Assembly (NCBI GenBank): GCA_009767595.1
Contig: VSDK01025615.1
Location: 76,974-140,973, forward strand
DNA: 64,000 bases
Direction: 5' to 3'
DNA from: Symbiodinium kawagutii
Lineage: Eukaryota; Sar; Dinophyceae; Suessiales; Symbiodiniaceae
The notes beneath the pieces are model-generated. The model had not been told where the DNA came from, did not search any database, and was given only the letters and a program-made list of their open reading frames with translations. The first letter of the stretch is position 1. Each line of letters starts with the position of its first letter. A program made the translations under genes and the position numbers. Below, in pieces: positions 44,279 to 53,918 of this stretch.

Positions 44279-46756
44279 CTCGCCATGCACCAACGGCCAC
44301 CCTTGAAGTTGTTGCAAACAAAACGATATACCAACACAACCAGCCGACAATCAACCTGCTACCCCACCGAACCCAACGACTTGGTTTAGATATGTCTATT
44401 AGATATGTCTACGGTTCTGGAAAGCTCCCACAGTCAAGCACAACTCACCATGCGTCTTGCTTTCCCAGTGGCAAGCCCAATGGTATCACGTTCTTGTGCC
44501 ATGAAAATTCCAAAGCCCAGGGAAGTCCGGTGATGAAGCCGGCCGCCATCCATGAAGGATCGGGCGAATGGACGAAGGTAAAAGCAAGGGGCGAAATCAA
44601 ACACACCAGCAGGGTGCCAATCAGCAAGTACTGCACCTTCCTGGTGCAACCTGAAACACTGAAGCGGGCCGTGAGTTTCAGAGCGTCACCCTTGTCATGA
44701 ACCATTAGACATTCTTACTAAGCCTTGTGGACCAAAATTTCAAGCAATGACTGTGATCTCCAACGATGAAGGTGCAAGCCAAAGTGACTTGGTACTGGTT
44801 GCATAGTCGTGAACTCCAAGAAGAACCAGTTGTACTACTCGCCATTCACAACATCACCGAACCAAACAGATCCAATCACAGTCTGGGAATGGGTTACAAC
44901 TACCACAAGTTGGGCGTCCGAACAGTGCGGTACCGCGCAGGCTTCACTACCCAGTATGGCTCGTGTTGCTGGTTACGAGCTGTTACAAGTGAACTCCACT
45001 TAGATGCAATACACCCTTTGGAATTTCAAGAATTGAGGTGTCTGTGGGCTATGACTGGAACAACCTCCAGGACACCCTGTTGCATATTCACTGCATGGGA
45101 TTGGAGGTAGCACTGGCTTGTAGCTTCATGTGTAGTTTCCAACAAGTTGAGATATTTAGTTTGTCAGTCCCGTGATCTCAGCTGTAAGACGCCCTCATCC
45201 GCCCAAAACCGCTTGGCAATTTCTTTGACAAGTGACACAACACCATAAGCATCCATAAGCCATAAACATCCACAAACACATCGCGTATTGACCAACAAGA
45301 ATTGCCAAATTCATGATGGCTATACGGTGCGAAATACGGATGAAGTGAAGGGAACATCTGCTGCCTGATGCCAGAGACTTTTCCTTTGTAGTTAACATGG
45401 TTGTTACCATGTAGAGAGAAAGCTCAACTATCGGCTGCATTCCGCACACGCTTCATCCTATTTGACTCCGCACTTCGGTGGTCAACACACGGCCCTCTCG
45501 AGGCGAGGTGCATTTAGCCGTTGAACTGTTGCAGAACAGCGACACCACACAGACCTCGTCACTTCCAGTGAAGAACCAATTGAGGTGCTTCATCAACATC
45601 ACTTGCAGGAGCACCTGAGGCTTGCTGCCTTTCCATGGACGGCCAACCATGGTGAAGCTATACACAGAACCATGCCTTCGCTCAACCAGTTCGGGGATCC
45701 GCGCCAATACATGTGCATTCTCTACATACAAACATGTTGACGATAATATATAGATGTGTGTGTATCGCAAAGCAAGCAGCGATAACCAGTGGCTTGTGTG
45801 TAAGGTGCACTTACACAAGATATCTCTGCATCCTGTGTTTCACCAAAGATCATCAAAAAAGGCGGCAGCAGCAGCAGCAGCGAGGCGAAGCCAACCAAAC
45901 ATCAGAGTTGATCAAAGCGAAACAAGTAATGTTCAGACTCTGACTCCGTGGGCTTCCATACGGAGAAGGCTCTTGCTTCTCATTGTGAACTGTCGTATCA
46001 TCATAAAAAGTAACAACATGCAAAAGTTGTTGACATGTGATAATTACTGTTGATAAAATTCATGCACCACTTTCATAGGTTCAACCAGGCGCAGAATTGC
46101 CAGTGTCGTCGGTTTTCATGTGGTGCAGTGTCAATGCCCACCATTGATCCAAAATGATCCAAATCTCACTGTTAGCACCATGTGTTGTTTGTAGTGACCG
46201 ACGAACGTAAGCTCGAAAAAGCAACACGTCACTCCTGAGCATTTTTGATCAACCGATATTGGCTGTCATCGTTCTTTTCTATTCAACCAGTGGTAGTTTG
46301 AGGCAAGTTGTCCCCCAACCAGGGAAACAACAAACGGTTCCCAGTGGCCTGCACGAGCACTCCCCACAAAGGATATAGTGCCATCATCAACCAAAAGCGC
46401 CAAGTGTGCAAGGGCGCCACGATGTCGCGGCCGTCCCCCACTGAAACAAGGGAAATAATCAGGATTGCGAAGATTGCGAAGAAGCTGGGGAGCACCAAAC
46501 TCCGTGGAAGATTATCAACTCGAAGTCCCCAAAGAAATAAGATCCCTCGGCCATGCCTTCGGCATTGGAACAGAAGCCATCCGGTCCACAGCACTGCGCA
46601 ACATGAGATGAATACCACTGGCGGCTTCAGGATCTTTGCCACGAAGACCATACCGGTGATCACTGCTGCAACAAACTCGAAGCAGCGTACTCGACACGTC
46701 AGCTGGGGAAGCTTCACTCCAGACACGTCGATGTCGCCTGGGGCCACCACCACCAT
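44200..46756 (-). CDS. CPBP (CAAX-type) intramembrane metalloprotease-like protein
   Basis: Three exons, 46756-46305, 44640-44449 and 44278-44200, join in phase (GC donor, then GTGAGT donor) into 723 nt, or 240 residues, ending TGA. Exon 1 carries several membrane helices and the LYPLWG motif typical of one CPBP branch. Exon 2 carries FTFVHSPDP, with the likely metal-binding His, then GLPWALEFSWHKNVIPLGL. Exon 3 carries YHGVLGTLFEFWFLGRDP, a second His motif. The usual EExxxR motif is replaced by LVQATGNR, so catalysis is doubtful. Family members cleave within membranes or process prenylated proteins; the substrate here is unknown. The ATG at 46756 lies 13 bases after an AG that could accept a spliced leader. 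Neighbours give no functional hint. Confidence 0.72.
44449..44640 (-). CDS. CPBP-like gene, exon 2
   Basis: Acceptor TTGCACCAG, 63 codons beginning KVQYLLIGTLLVCLISPLAF and including TFVHSPDPSWMAAGF, with consensus donor GTGAGT in phase 2. The 220-codon plus-strand frame across this region is antisense. Confidence 0.72.
45458..45721 (-). CDS. coding-like segment inside CPBP intron 1
   Basis: 87 codons with acceptor TGTATGTAG and GA donor (ATAG|GATGAA), reading HVLARIPELVERRHG, RPWKGSKPQVLLQVML, HLNWFFTGSDEVCVVSLFCN and REGRVLTTEVRSQIG. The frame is regular and Cys/Trp-containing and looks genuinely coding. Its entry phase does not fit CPBP exon 1, and CPBP spacing is right without it. It is either a nested gene fragment or an exon of an overlapping transcript. 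Function not recognised. Confidence 0.5.
46305..46756 (-). CDS. CPBP-like gene, exon 1
   Basis: ATG GTG GTG GTG ..., 150 codons with hydrophobic helices (FVAAVITGMVFVAKI, VFISCCAVLWTGWLLF, LVLPSFFAIFAILIISLV, WRFWLMMALYPLWGVLVQ), then a GC donor (AACTT|GCCTC) in phase 2. The frame runs on to TGA at 46283 if unspliced. Upstream start alternatives cannot be excluded. Confidence 0.72.
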
Positions 46757-46768
46757 GATTCGAAGTTA

Positions 46769-46770
46769 CT
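46769..46770 (-). promoter_or_regulatory. possible spliced-leader acceptor AG
   Basis: The minus strand reads CGGACTCTTCAG then TAACTTCGAATC ATG. A pyrimidine-rich AG 13 bases before the start codon is where dinoflagellate trans-splicing would be expected. Inference only. Confidence 0.3.
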
Positions 46771-47367
46771 GAAGAGTCCGAAGATCGAAGCAGTTTTTTT
46801 GCTTTGGCGCAATGTACCTATCATGGCATGCTTATCTTTGTTTCTGGTTCATTACTACCTACTCAAAGCACGAGGGAATTGGTCGCCAAACACTATGCTT
46901 GAAACAGTTGCCTGAATTGGCAATTCAATGAAAATTACATGGTCTAGGCAACTACTAACAGGTTTCGTCTGACAACTAAAACCAAATAATTATGATGCAA
47001 ATCAGATTTATTACATGTTCAAGTATTTTACGCATGCCTTTTTGTAAATTTCACGTCATAGGATGATTCACTCTTGAAGGAGTCTGCCTAACACCTGCTG
47101 AAAGATCATCAGTGTCCTATAAAGCACTCGCTTTGAGCCGCAGCAAGCAAACGTCAAGGACAGCAGGGCCGAAGAATACTTTTGGTGAATCAAGTGTGAT
47201 GTTCCCTGGGGTCTACTAGTTGGGTAAATATGTTTACGATATATTTTACAATTGGGGTAACCAACACTTCCGGCTAAGACAATCTATATAAACAGTGCTT
47301 CCATTGTAGTTTCCCTTCTTTGGTTTTGACGGTTTGTGACAATGTTGGTTTGTAAATCTATACGGAC

Positions 47368-47443
47368 TTCCTCATAATCTGTTCGCAAGGAGGTGCTGAC
47401 CGCATTGGAGGCAAAGGCTGTTGTTGCACAAAACAAATCGCTC
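47368..47443 (-). CDS. exon candidate, unknown product
   Basis: Acceptor GCGGCAATAG, then SDLFCATTAFASNAVSTSLR, TDYEE, with donor GAA|GTCCGT. Its entry phase matches the exit of the exon at 48431, so it could be the next exon of that gene. Confidence 0.4.
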
Positions 47444-47790
47444 CTATTGCCGCTAGTGCCGACCGATGTCTGATGAACGGCTTCAGGATGAACAAATATA
47501 CGACAATTGTGTAGCAAGGCCATTTGCCCCAAGTTCTGGTTGAATTGAAATCTAACCAAAGAACGATGCTACCAACATCAGTGAAATTTCGAGTCCTATC
47601 AATCAAAGACTGTGTATAACCAAGGGTATCGCTACTCAACGCTTCCTAGCGCTGAGTACCATGAAAAATGTGTTTTTGTGAAGCGATGGCAAGGCATGGC
47701 AGGGCAGGGCAAGGCATGCAAGGCACATATATAGATCTCTAGATAACGACATTTGACGCTTGCTGGGGCCCTGGCAGCAATTCAACAAAG

Positions 47791-47898
47791 GTTGGGACAG
47801 CGCCAGTCGAGGACTACGACTTCGGCAAGACCTGGGAACCAGAAAAAAAATACAAGGGGCTTCGTTTGTTCATATCAGCCACCAACAACCCAGTCTAG
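47791..47898 (+). CDS. possible terminal exon, unknown product
   Basis: After AACAAAG the plus strand reads VGTAPVEDYDFGKTWEPEKK, YKGLRLFISATNNPV and TAG. The frame looks coding, but the acceptor is weak and no partner exon was found. Confidence 0.3.
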   Translation, partial: VGTAPVEDYDFGKTWEPEKKYKGLRLFISATNNPV

Positions 47899-48430
47899 AT
47901 GAGCGGGATATACAAACATGACTGGTGAGGTATACTCGTATGCGGATTGGTGGGTTTTTGAGTGGCTGGTTGGTCGACCGTGGTCGAATGTGGTCGGCTG
48001 TCGCTTGCTGGCTGGTGGATTGGTTGGCATGTCAATTTTGTTGTTCTTTTGCTGTAAGGTGAGCAACATTGAGCAACCATGGGCGAGCGCAGATCTTTAT
48101 ATACCCGTGCTGAAAGGATTGAGTACATTGAATGATGATCATCATCAATACTTGTCACAAGCAATGGTCAAACTGACCACCACCCCTACCGCTACCGCCA
48201 CGACCACTGGAGAATGAACGCTAATGTCGGAAACATGACCATGCAAAGCCATGATGGGGATGCGTCCCCAACCAGGTACCAATAGTGGAATCCACCAGGC
48301 GTAGCTGGGATCAATGGATCAATCATGATCAATCCATCAAACACTTGGAATCCTTCTCAATTGATCCAAGCCTTATTGATAGATCCTTCCCATCAGGTAA
48401 TTGGTTATGTCCAATGACACCTTTGCTCAC

Positions 48431-48593
48431 CTCATTTCCCTTGCAAGAACCGGGGGGTTCACAGCGGGAGGAACCGACCCACCGCCCCCTGGGGTGGAGC
48501 CACCTCCGCGTTTCGATTTGTCCCAATGCTTGGCGACGACCAGTTTGCTTCCCATGCTCGTGGCATCATTGATTCGCCAGTAAGATCCGAACC
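48431..48593 (-). CDS. exon 7 of the 48.4-50.4 kb gene
   Basis: Excellent acceptor (TTTTGACTCGTCTAG) and consensus donor (AG|GTGAGC). Reads FGSYWRINDATSMGSKLVVA, KHWDKSKRGGGSTPGGGG and SVPPAVNPPVLAREM. Confidence 0.6.
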
Positions 48594-50351
48594 CTAGACG
48601 AGTCAAAACCATAAATGCTATAGGAAATAAATGGGAACGTACAGTGTGTCTAGAAAGACATGGATGTTGTCCCCATCAACCGCAACTAGCCCCATTGATG
48701 GTCTAGTGTGTCAACATTGATGTTGGAGTTGTTGTCCCAGCCGCAGCCCCGGCCCATGATCAACTCAGTTGGGCTCAAAGCTTCAGGGCGGCGCCGAGGC
48801 ACATCAGAACCAATGCTCTCAGCACGTCCAGCAACGCGTGGCGAATCAGAAATTCGCCTCCCTCGGGACGACGCCTAAGAGCTCACACCAATGATAGGTG
48901 GTGAGGAATGGCTGATGATGGCTAGTGATGGCTGGTGATGGCTGGTGATGGCTAGTGGCAGTAGTGCTATTGGCTGGTGAGAGTAGCTAATGGTTCCAGA
49001 TTGATGGTAAGTAATTTATCACTCCTCAGACCGCGCCCCTTGTTGAGACTTGGGAATTTAGATTGGGGGGCCAGAGCGGTTTGACATTTGGAGGGCCAAG
49101 GCTATCTACAACCGGAATTCAATGGCTCACAAACCATTTTCCCAGTTGGGATACCACACTGCAGGAATGCTACGAGGAGTTTGGCCGTCATGAGTGTTAT
49201 ACGAATCTCATCCTACATTTTTATGTCCAAGGATGCACATACACATTACACAGCTGTCTACATACAATCACGTGCACATATATATATATATGTATACACA
49301 ACAATACAGGCGTAAGACAAAATTATATCGTCATAATTAATTACACATATTGTGTACCTACCCAATTCCTGAAGTTTGTGGCCTATTCTGGTTGATCATC
49401 CAGAACAAGTGTCCAAACAGTGAAAGCCTGATCATCCTGATCTTGAGAGTGGGGAGTGCCCGTTTTCAGAAATGGGGGTTTCTCAAAATAGGGGTACCCC
49501 CAAATCAAGCAACCATCATTTTGGGGATCCCTATGTTCAGAAACCACCATGTAGTCTTCTGGTAAACATCCCTAGTTCCAAATGGTCTCGTGTTCACCTA
49601 TCGGCTTTGGAGGGTGAGCTAATGCTCTCAGAGAGGCTTTGAAAAATGCTGGATTTCAGTCCGCTCTGCGCCACCACAAGTTTCCTATGGCCTTTGTGCA
49701 CATCTAGCAATGGCCCGCGAATTCTTGGAAGCTGAAACACGCATCCATTCTGATGGTTGATCCTTGTGCGGCCCCAGTGTTGTTGTTTTACTGCACGAGC
49801 AACGGCTACAGTTTGCCATGACTGGCACCAAAGCGGGGCTGGTTCTGTCAGCAATGGCCAGCTGCGCGGTTCGCGACTGAGGACCAAACCACAATTCCAG
49901 CAGTTGCTGCATGGTTCTTTCGGTCACCTTGGGTCACTTCCATCCCAGGTTTGTCTCGCTGGCTGTCCCATGTATCTAATGAGAGGTCAGCAACGATGCT
50001 GGAGTAGTTCCATGTAATGATTGTTCAAGAGCTACTTTGTCGGATTACGTACTCCCAGCTAGCTACAAGCGAAACCCAGGAATCAACCACCAGTGGCACT
50101 TGTGACCCACAACGACACATGATAATGGTTGCGTACCAACCAACACAGGGGGGATTTCTTTGGGCTCCATCAAGCATCAACCAACACATGGATTTTCGCT
50201 GATGGCCTTCTGCAGCCCCGACAGGGCATGTCCAGCCATGGTAGTGCCTACCAACCATCCAACTTCATAGCCATTGGGAAACCAACCTTCAAGATAGCTG
50301 CGTGCGTATTGGCTCGAAGTCCCATTGGTCACCGGTTGTTTTGTCTTGGTA
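48431..50351 (-). CDS. seven-exon gene of unknown function
   Basis: Gene-level entry. Exons, 5' to 3': 50351-50287, 50247-50188, 50098-50053, 49876-49810, 49731-49598, 48874-48777, 48593-48431. All six junctions are phase-compatible; phases vary (1, 1, 2, 0, 2, 1), so the agreement is more informative than for all-phase-0 sets. Donors are GT except one GA. Features: DVHKGHRKLVVAQSG, an Ala/Leu helix (RHALLDVLRALVLMCLGAA), then KLVVAKHWDKSKRGGG and a Gly/Pro-rich tail. KLVVA occurs twice. No family recognised. It leaves in phase 2 and may continue at 47443. The 5' end is undefined. Confidence 0.5.
48777..48874 (-). CDS. exon 6 of the 48.4-50.4 kb gene
   Basis: Acceptor GAGCTCTTAG, then RRPEGGEFLIRHALLDVLRA, LVLMCLGAALKL, ending at a GA donor (CTTT|GAGCCC) one base before an in-frame stop. 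A competing frame (ASSRGRRISDSPRVAG) is open for longer but does not keep phase. Confidence 0.45.
48911..48960. repeat. 10-bp minisatellite (5 units)
   Basis: Decamers GCTGATGATG, GCTAGTGATG, GCTGGTGATG (twice) and GCTAGTGGCA in exact register, in the intron between exons 5 and 6 of the surrounding gene. Confidence 0.75.
49474..49548. mobile_element. MITE-like element, inverted-repeat family A (copy 6, short)
   Basis: GGGGGTTTCTCAAAATAGGG at the left and CCCTATGTTCAGAAACCACC at the right. At 75 bp it is mostly terminal repeat. It lies just downstream of the exon at 49598 in the same intron. Confidence 0.7.
49598..49731 (-). CDS. exon 5 of the 48.4-50.4 kb gene
   Basis: Acceptor ATGCGTGTTTCAG and donor AG|GTGAAC. 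Reads LPRIRGPLLDVHKGHRKLVV, AQSGLKSSIFQSLSES and ISSPSKAD. Confidence 0.6.
49810..49876 (-). CDS. exon 4 of the 48.4-50.4 kb gene
   Basis: Acceptor GTGGTTTGGTCCTCAG, 22 codons REPRSWPLLTEPAPLWCQSW and QT, with donor ACT|GTAGCC. Confidence 0.5.
50053..50098 (-). CDS. exon 3 of the 48.4-50.4 kb gene
   Basis: Acceptor GGGTCACAAG, then PLVVDSWVSLVASW, with donor GA|GTACGT. 46 bp. Confidence 0.45.
50188..50247 (-). CDS. exon 2 of the 48.4-50.4 kb gene
   Basis: Acceptor GGTTGGTAG, then TTMAGHALSGLQKAISENP, with donor T|GTGTTG. Confidence 0.45.
50287..50351 (-). CDS. exon 1 (first seen) of the 48.4-50.4 kb gene
   Basis: Acceptor CCTGGATTACAG, then TKTKQPVTNGTSSQYARSYL and E, with donor G|GTTGGT. 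A competing frame (YQDKTTGDQWDFEPI) hits TGA before the donor. Confidence 0.45.
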
Positions 50352-50822
50352 CTGTAATCCAGGTAATCCCATGACAAAACACGATACCAAACCAAGCACC
50401 AATTGCAATGCTAAGCTATCAAGGCATTTAATGATCAAAAATGTCATAGTAATAGCATCCATCAGCAGCCTGATGTTCACAACTACTTGCAGTTGATGAT
50501 TGCGAATTACGAGATGGGCCCATTGCATGTATCACTCAAAAGCGGCAGTCACTTTCAACACAGTGAATCAGTTGATCCTAACCAAACAAGCAAGCAAGCA
50601 AGCAAAAAAACAAACAAACAAACAAACAAAAAATCTCAGCCACCAGCCCAAGGAACTGCTGTGCAATTGAGTGATCAATGACTTGGTCGTCATTTGAGCT
50701 ATAGCTATCTATAGCTGGATGATGTGGTACTCCCACAGTAACAGATCACCAGTCAGCGCTGGTTGATCATGCAACCCTGGAGGCTTGCGCGAAAGCGCGC
50801 GCCTGATATCTGCCACTCTCAG

Positions 50823-50911
50823 CTTCTTCCACCAAGAACAGATTCACCAAGTTCAGACCTCAGATCTGGTAGCGAGGTCGAAAGCCCTAGCACTTTGTGA
50901 AGATTTTATGG
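50823..50911 (+). CDS. exon of the plus-strand 50.8-51.3 kb gene
   Basis: Reads FFHQEQIHQVQTSDLVARSK, ALALCEDFM, entering with two pending bases. Confidence 0.45.
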
Positions 50912-51286
50912 GCAGGTCATCAGGAGTCGCCGGCTGGGATTGCAATGCCTTTCTGCTCAAAAAAATCCTGACAATCTATGCCACGAGTCCCAAAATGTCA
51001 CAACTATCCTGAGATTGCAGGTGTCCTTGGTGTCGTAGCGACTTTGGTTTTTGAATCCCTGCTAGAATTTTACCTACAATCCTCCACCTGCAACCATCAA
51101 CAGTCGCCCTTCTTCACCTGTTGGAGCGTTATCCTTGGTTTGTTCAACGCTCTTCAATCTGGTAAGATATGGTAAGTCCGTAACCTGGCCCTGGTCAAAA
51201 AGTAACAGCATATACTCTCCCTGAAAATCCCAAAAATTCAATGCAGGGTATGGGACCCAGCTGCCCTCTCAGCGGCCGGTGCCAAG
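50823..51286 (+). CDS. three-exon gene fragment with a membrane-like segment
   Basis: Gene-level entry. Exons 50823-50911, 51021-51171 and 51247-51286 on the plus strand, all in phase. Donors are GC (ATGG|GCAGG), then consensus GTAAGT, then GTGTCA. Acceptors are ACTCTCAG, GAGATTGCAG and TTCAATGCAG. Exon 2 encodes VLGVVATLVFESLLEFYL and WSVILGLFNALQSGKI, likely one or two membrane helices. Exon 3 encodes VWDPAALSAAGAK. The second intron is only 75 bp, and tandem GTAAG donors lie 10 bp apart. A possible last exon at 51645-51680 would add LGRRAKEESIN and stop. Not recognised. Opposite strand to the flanking genes. Confidence 0.5.
51021..51171 (+). CDS. exon of the plus-strand 50.8-51.3 kb gene
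   Basis: 49 codons between a good acceptor and GTAAGT. Hydrophobic first half, Cys/Trp-containing second half (STCNHQQSPFFTCWSV). Confidence 0.6.
51247..51286 (+). CDS. exon of the plus-strand 50.8-51.3 kb gene
   Basis: 40 bp: one base completing Trp, then VWDPAALSAAGAK, with donor AAG|GTGTCA. Confidence 0.45.
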
Positions 51287-51750
51287 GTGTCATGACCAGG
51301 GCTCCTGGCACCTCCACTGTACCTCTGGGCTGGTCACTATGCTGAGCACCGCCTCAGCACCGATCAACGGCACGTGGCTGGTTGCAATCAGTTTCTTGGG
51401 TAGCGGTCATGGTTATGTAGATAGATTCATATAGCTTGTTTATGCTTGTTTGATCTATTTGGGCCCATAAGATAAATGTTTGGTAAAGAACAAGAATAGT
51501 AAGAATATGAAGACTAATGACTAATGAGACAGCAACAAAACAATTGATGAAACTGAGATATTCTCCAAGTATTCTACATACCGAAGGAACTTTAGAGAGA
51601 TGACCATGGATGACCCACAACTGGGTGACACGGTGTGACACCAGCTGGGCCGTCGAGCCAAAGAAGAGTCGATCAACTGACCTTGCACCTGAACCAGGAT
51701 TGTGGCAAATGCAAGGTTCCCAGAGTGAGTTCAGCCACTGAGCGAAAAGA

Positions 51751-51755
51751 ACAAG

Positions 51756-51802
<47 letters not shown>

Positions 51803-51853
51803 CCACAACAACAACAACAACAACAGCAGCAGCAGCAGCAGCAGCAACAACAT
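51751..51853. repeat. CAA/CAG microsatellite
   Basis: (CAA)n with a CAG block. Gives poly-Q on plus and poly-V/poly-L on minus. No evidence that it is translated. Confidence 0.9.
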
Positions 51854-52682
51854 CAAAAAAAAACATGTAGCTAAAATGTGGAACGACAAACAAACGCAAA
51901 TGGATGTTAATGCATGCTGATGTGTGCCAATACGAAACAATACAGCACTTGAAATACCAGCAACAATATCCAACACCCAGTAATGACAATAGATACACAT
52001 TCTTTGCAGACCTGTTTCGATACCATTGTTTTGAAGGGCTACTTAGCATTTAGTTACACCATTTGTGGACAAAAGAGCGTGTATATCGCTTGAAGCGCAT
52101 CTGAATTCCTTGTCTGGGCCAATGCCATTGCAATTTGGTGAGACTGTATGCCCAATCCTGGCCAACTCATGTCATTGGCTTCAATCCGATATTGACCCCC
52201 CCCTGGCCGCCCTTAAACGTCTAGATTCCTAAACCGGGGGGTGAGGAAGGGGGCGATGATATGGGTTCTTTCACAAGTTGCTTTCCCAAAATTTATTCCA
52301 AAAATGTTAGCGCTCTACACAGCTATACTCCTCAGGATTACAAGTGTTTAAAAGCTGAAGGCAACAGAAGTTCTCCCGTTGTGGCTCCATGATCAACATG
52401 AGCGATGGATTTTATTGATTGTCAACATAAGCTGTTGCTCATATCTTCAACTAGGCCTAAGTCTAGATACCCATCCCACTACAGCTCAACCTGTTCATCA
52501 ACTTCTGACGGATCAGGACCTTTCGCCGTCGTAATCCCAGATCAATAGTGGGAAAATTGATGATTTTACAATGTTACAATGATTTTAATAAAAATTGATG
52601 ATCAAATTTTCCCAAGACAATGATTTTACACCTTCGGAAGCTTACGCGAAGCCAACTTTTGGTATTCAAAGCTATACAGGAC

Positions 52683-52740
52683 CTGGTGTTGATGGCGTTG
52701 TGGACCACAATATATTCAACCCCATCCCCAAGATCAAACC
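52683..52740 (-). CDS. exon candidate, unknown product
   Basis: Acceptor GCCAGTCAG, then FDLGDGVEYIVVHNAINT, with donor AG|GTCCTG. Confidence 0.45.
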
Positions 52741-52877
52741 CTGACTGGCTCCCCAAAAAAGCATAGATTCCTTTTATACTTAATCAAATAAGCCAACAAA
52801 ATACCTAGTAGAAAGTATATAGATGAAATTGGTCCAGTCTGTGGCTGTTCAAAGGAATCAACTGCTCAGCACAGAAC

Positions 52878-53017
52878 CTTGGTCAAACCCAGCCTGAGTC
52901 CACGCTTCGTGATCGGAGAAGCGTTCCAGCCTTGGCTGCAAGCAACCAGCCAATCAGCCAACGAACCACTTGGGCGCTGGAGGCGGTTCAGGACGGGAAC
53001 ATCCTTCCAACGAGCAT
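52878..53017 (-). CDS. exon candidate, unknown product
   Basis: Acceptor AATCCCCAAG, then 46 codons ARWKDVPVLNRLQRPSGSLA, DWLVACSQGWNASPITKR, GLRLGLTK, with donor AAG|GTTCTG. Regular, helix-rich frame. May follow 53580-53631 in the same gene. Confidence 0.5.
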
Positions 53018-53579
53018 CTTGGGGATTTTTGCAACCATCCAACCATGGGATCTGTTTTGGTTTGTTAATTTTTGGCATGCCAAAATACTAAACAAATCAG
53101 GTTTGGGGCCTGAAAACAGCCGCCAAATGAGACATCAACGCTTCTGATGACTAACTGATTGCTTCAACTGTCCACAGGAAATCACCCCATTTTCCGTCTT
53201 ACGGCTTGAGACACGCCAACTTGTCATTGCAAAATCAGTTTGAGGAATTCCTGATTGGTCATGCTGCACGTGCCTGCGGGGAACTCGCATCCTGCTGGAA
53301 GCTGGGGAGACCAGTCAATCAACTAATCCCAATTGTCCATGACTTGGGCATTCGGCATTGCAGGGGTATTTGAGCAATCCCCAAGGATCTAAATCATCAA
53401 CCAGTATACCAAAAGGTCAGGGTTGTTTCATTCATTGTTGGTTATTTTTGTTCACAATTCACTGCGGAAACTTGATTATGGCTCACCAGCTCCCGCCAAA
53501 AATGGTCAGAAAGCTCTATGAAAACTACGGAGACACCTGGAGAAACCTCCCAACTTGATGCCTGTCCCAACCTGTCTGC

Positions 53580-53631
53580 ACCGGCCCCCCAGCATCACTC
53601 GCAAAGGCGATAGGGCAGCCAAACGCACAGC
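53580..53631 (-). CDS. exon candidate, unknown product
   Basis: Acceptor GATCGCCAG, then AVRLAALSPLRVMLGGR, with a GC donor (T|GCAGAC) that keeps phase into 53017. GTGCAG one base earlier is an alternative. Confidence 0.4.
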
Positions 53632-53735
53632 CTGGCGATCCACGGGATTCAACCGAATCCGATGAGAAATGGCAAGGAAATATAGCGAAACGTAGGGAAA
53701 CATGTGGCAAAACATGTTAAACTCTTGTGGTTTAC

Positions 53736-53918
53736 ATCCCTTGGGTCAAGCATGGGAGCACCCCAAGTGGCTTCAAGGTGATGTCGCTGGACCACAGTTG
53801 TTGGTTGCCCCGGGTTTCCCAAGCACTGCTCATCACCAATAGCCTTCGGGCTCTCGGCACTCAAGAAGGCTTGCAAGAGCTGCAGCACGGGCCTTTGGTG
53901 CAAGCGATTGACCTGGAG
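53736..53918 (-). CDS. exon candidate, unknown product
   Basis: Acceptor TTGCATGAAAAG, 61 codons LQVNRLHQRPVLQLLQAFLS, AESPKAIGDEQCLG, ..., HHLEATWGAPMLDPRD, with donor GAT|GTAAAC. It keeps phase into 53631. A second minus frame (SLAPKARAAALASLLE, ending EGYW and TGA) and one plus frame are also open. Confidence 0.5.

Noticed and set aside
44038-44700. Longest plus-strand open frame (220 codons)
   Set aside because: Lies antisense to CPBP exons 2 and 3, has no splice or motif support, and its composition is irregular.
46308-46772. Plus-strand open frame of 154 codons
   Set aside because: Antisense shadow of CPBP exon 1.
51354-52049. Minus-strand open frame of 231 codons with poly-Val/poly-Ala
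   Set aside because: Created by the CAA/CAG microsatellite; no stops can occur inside it.
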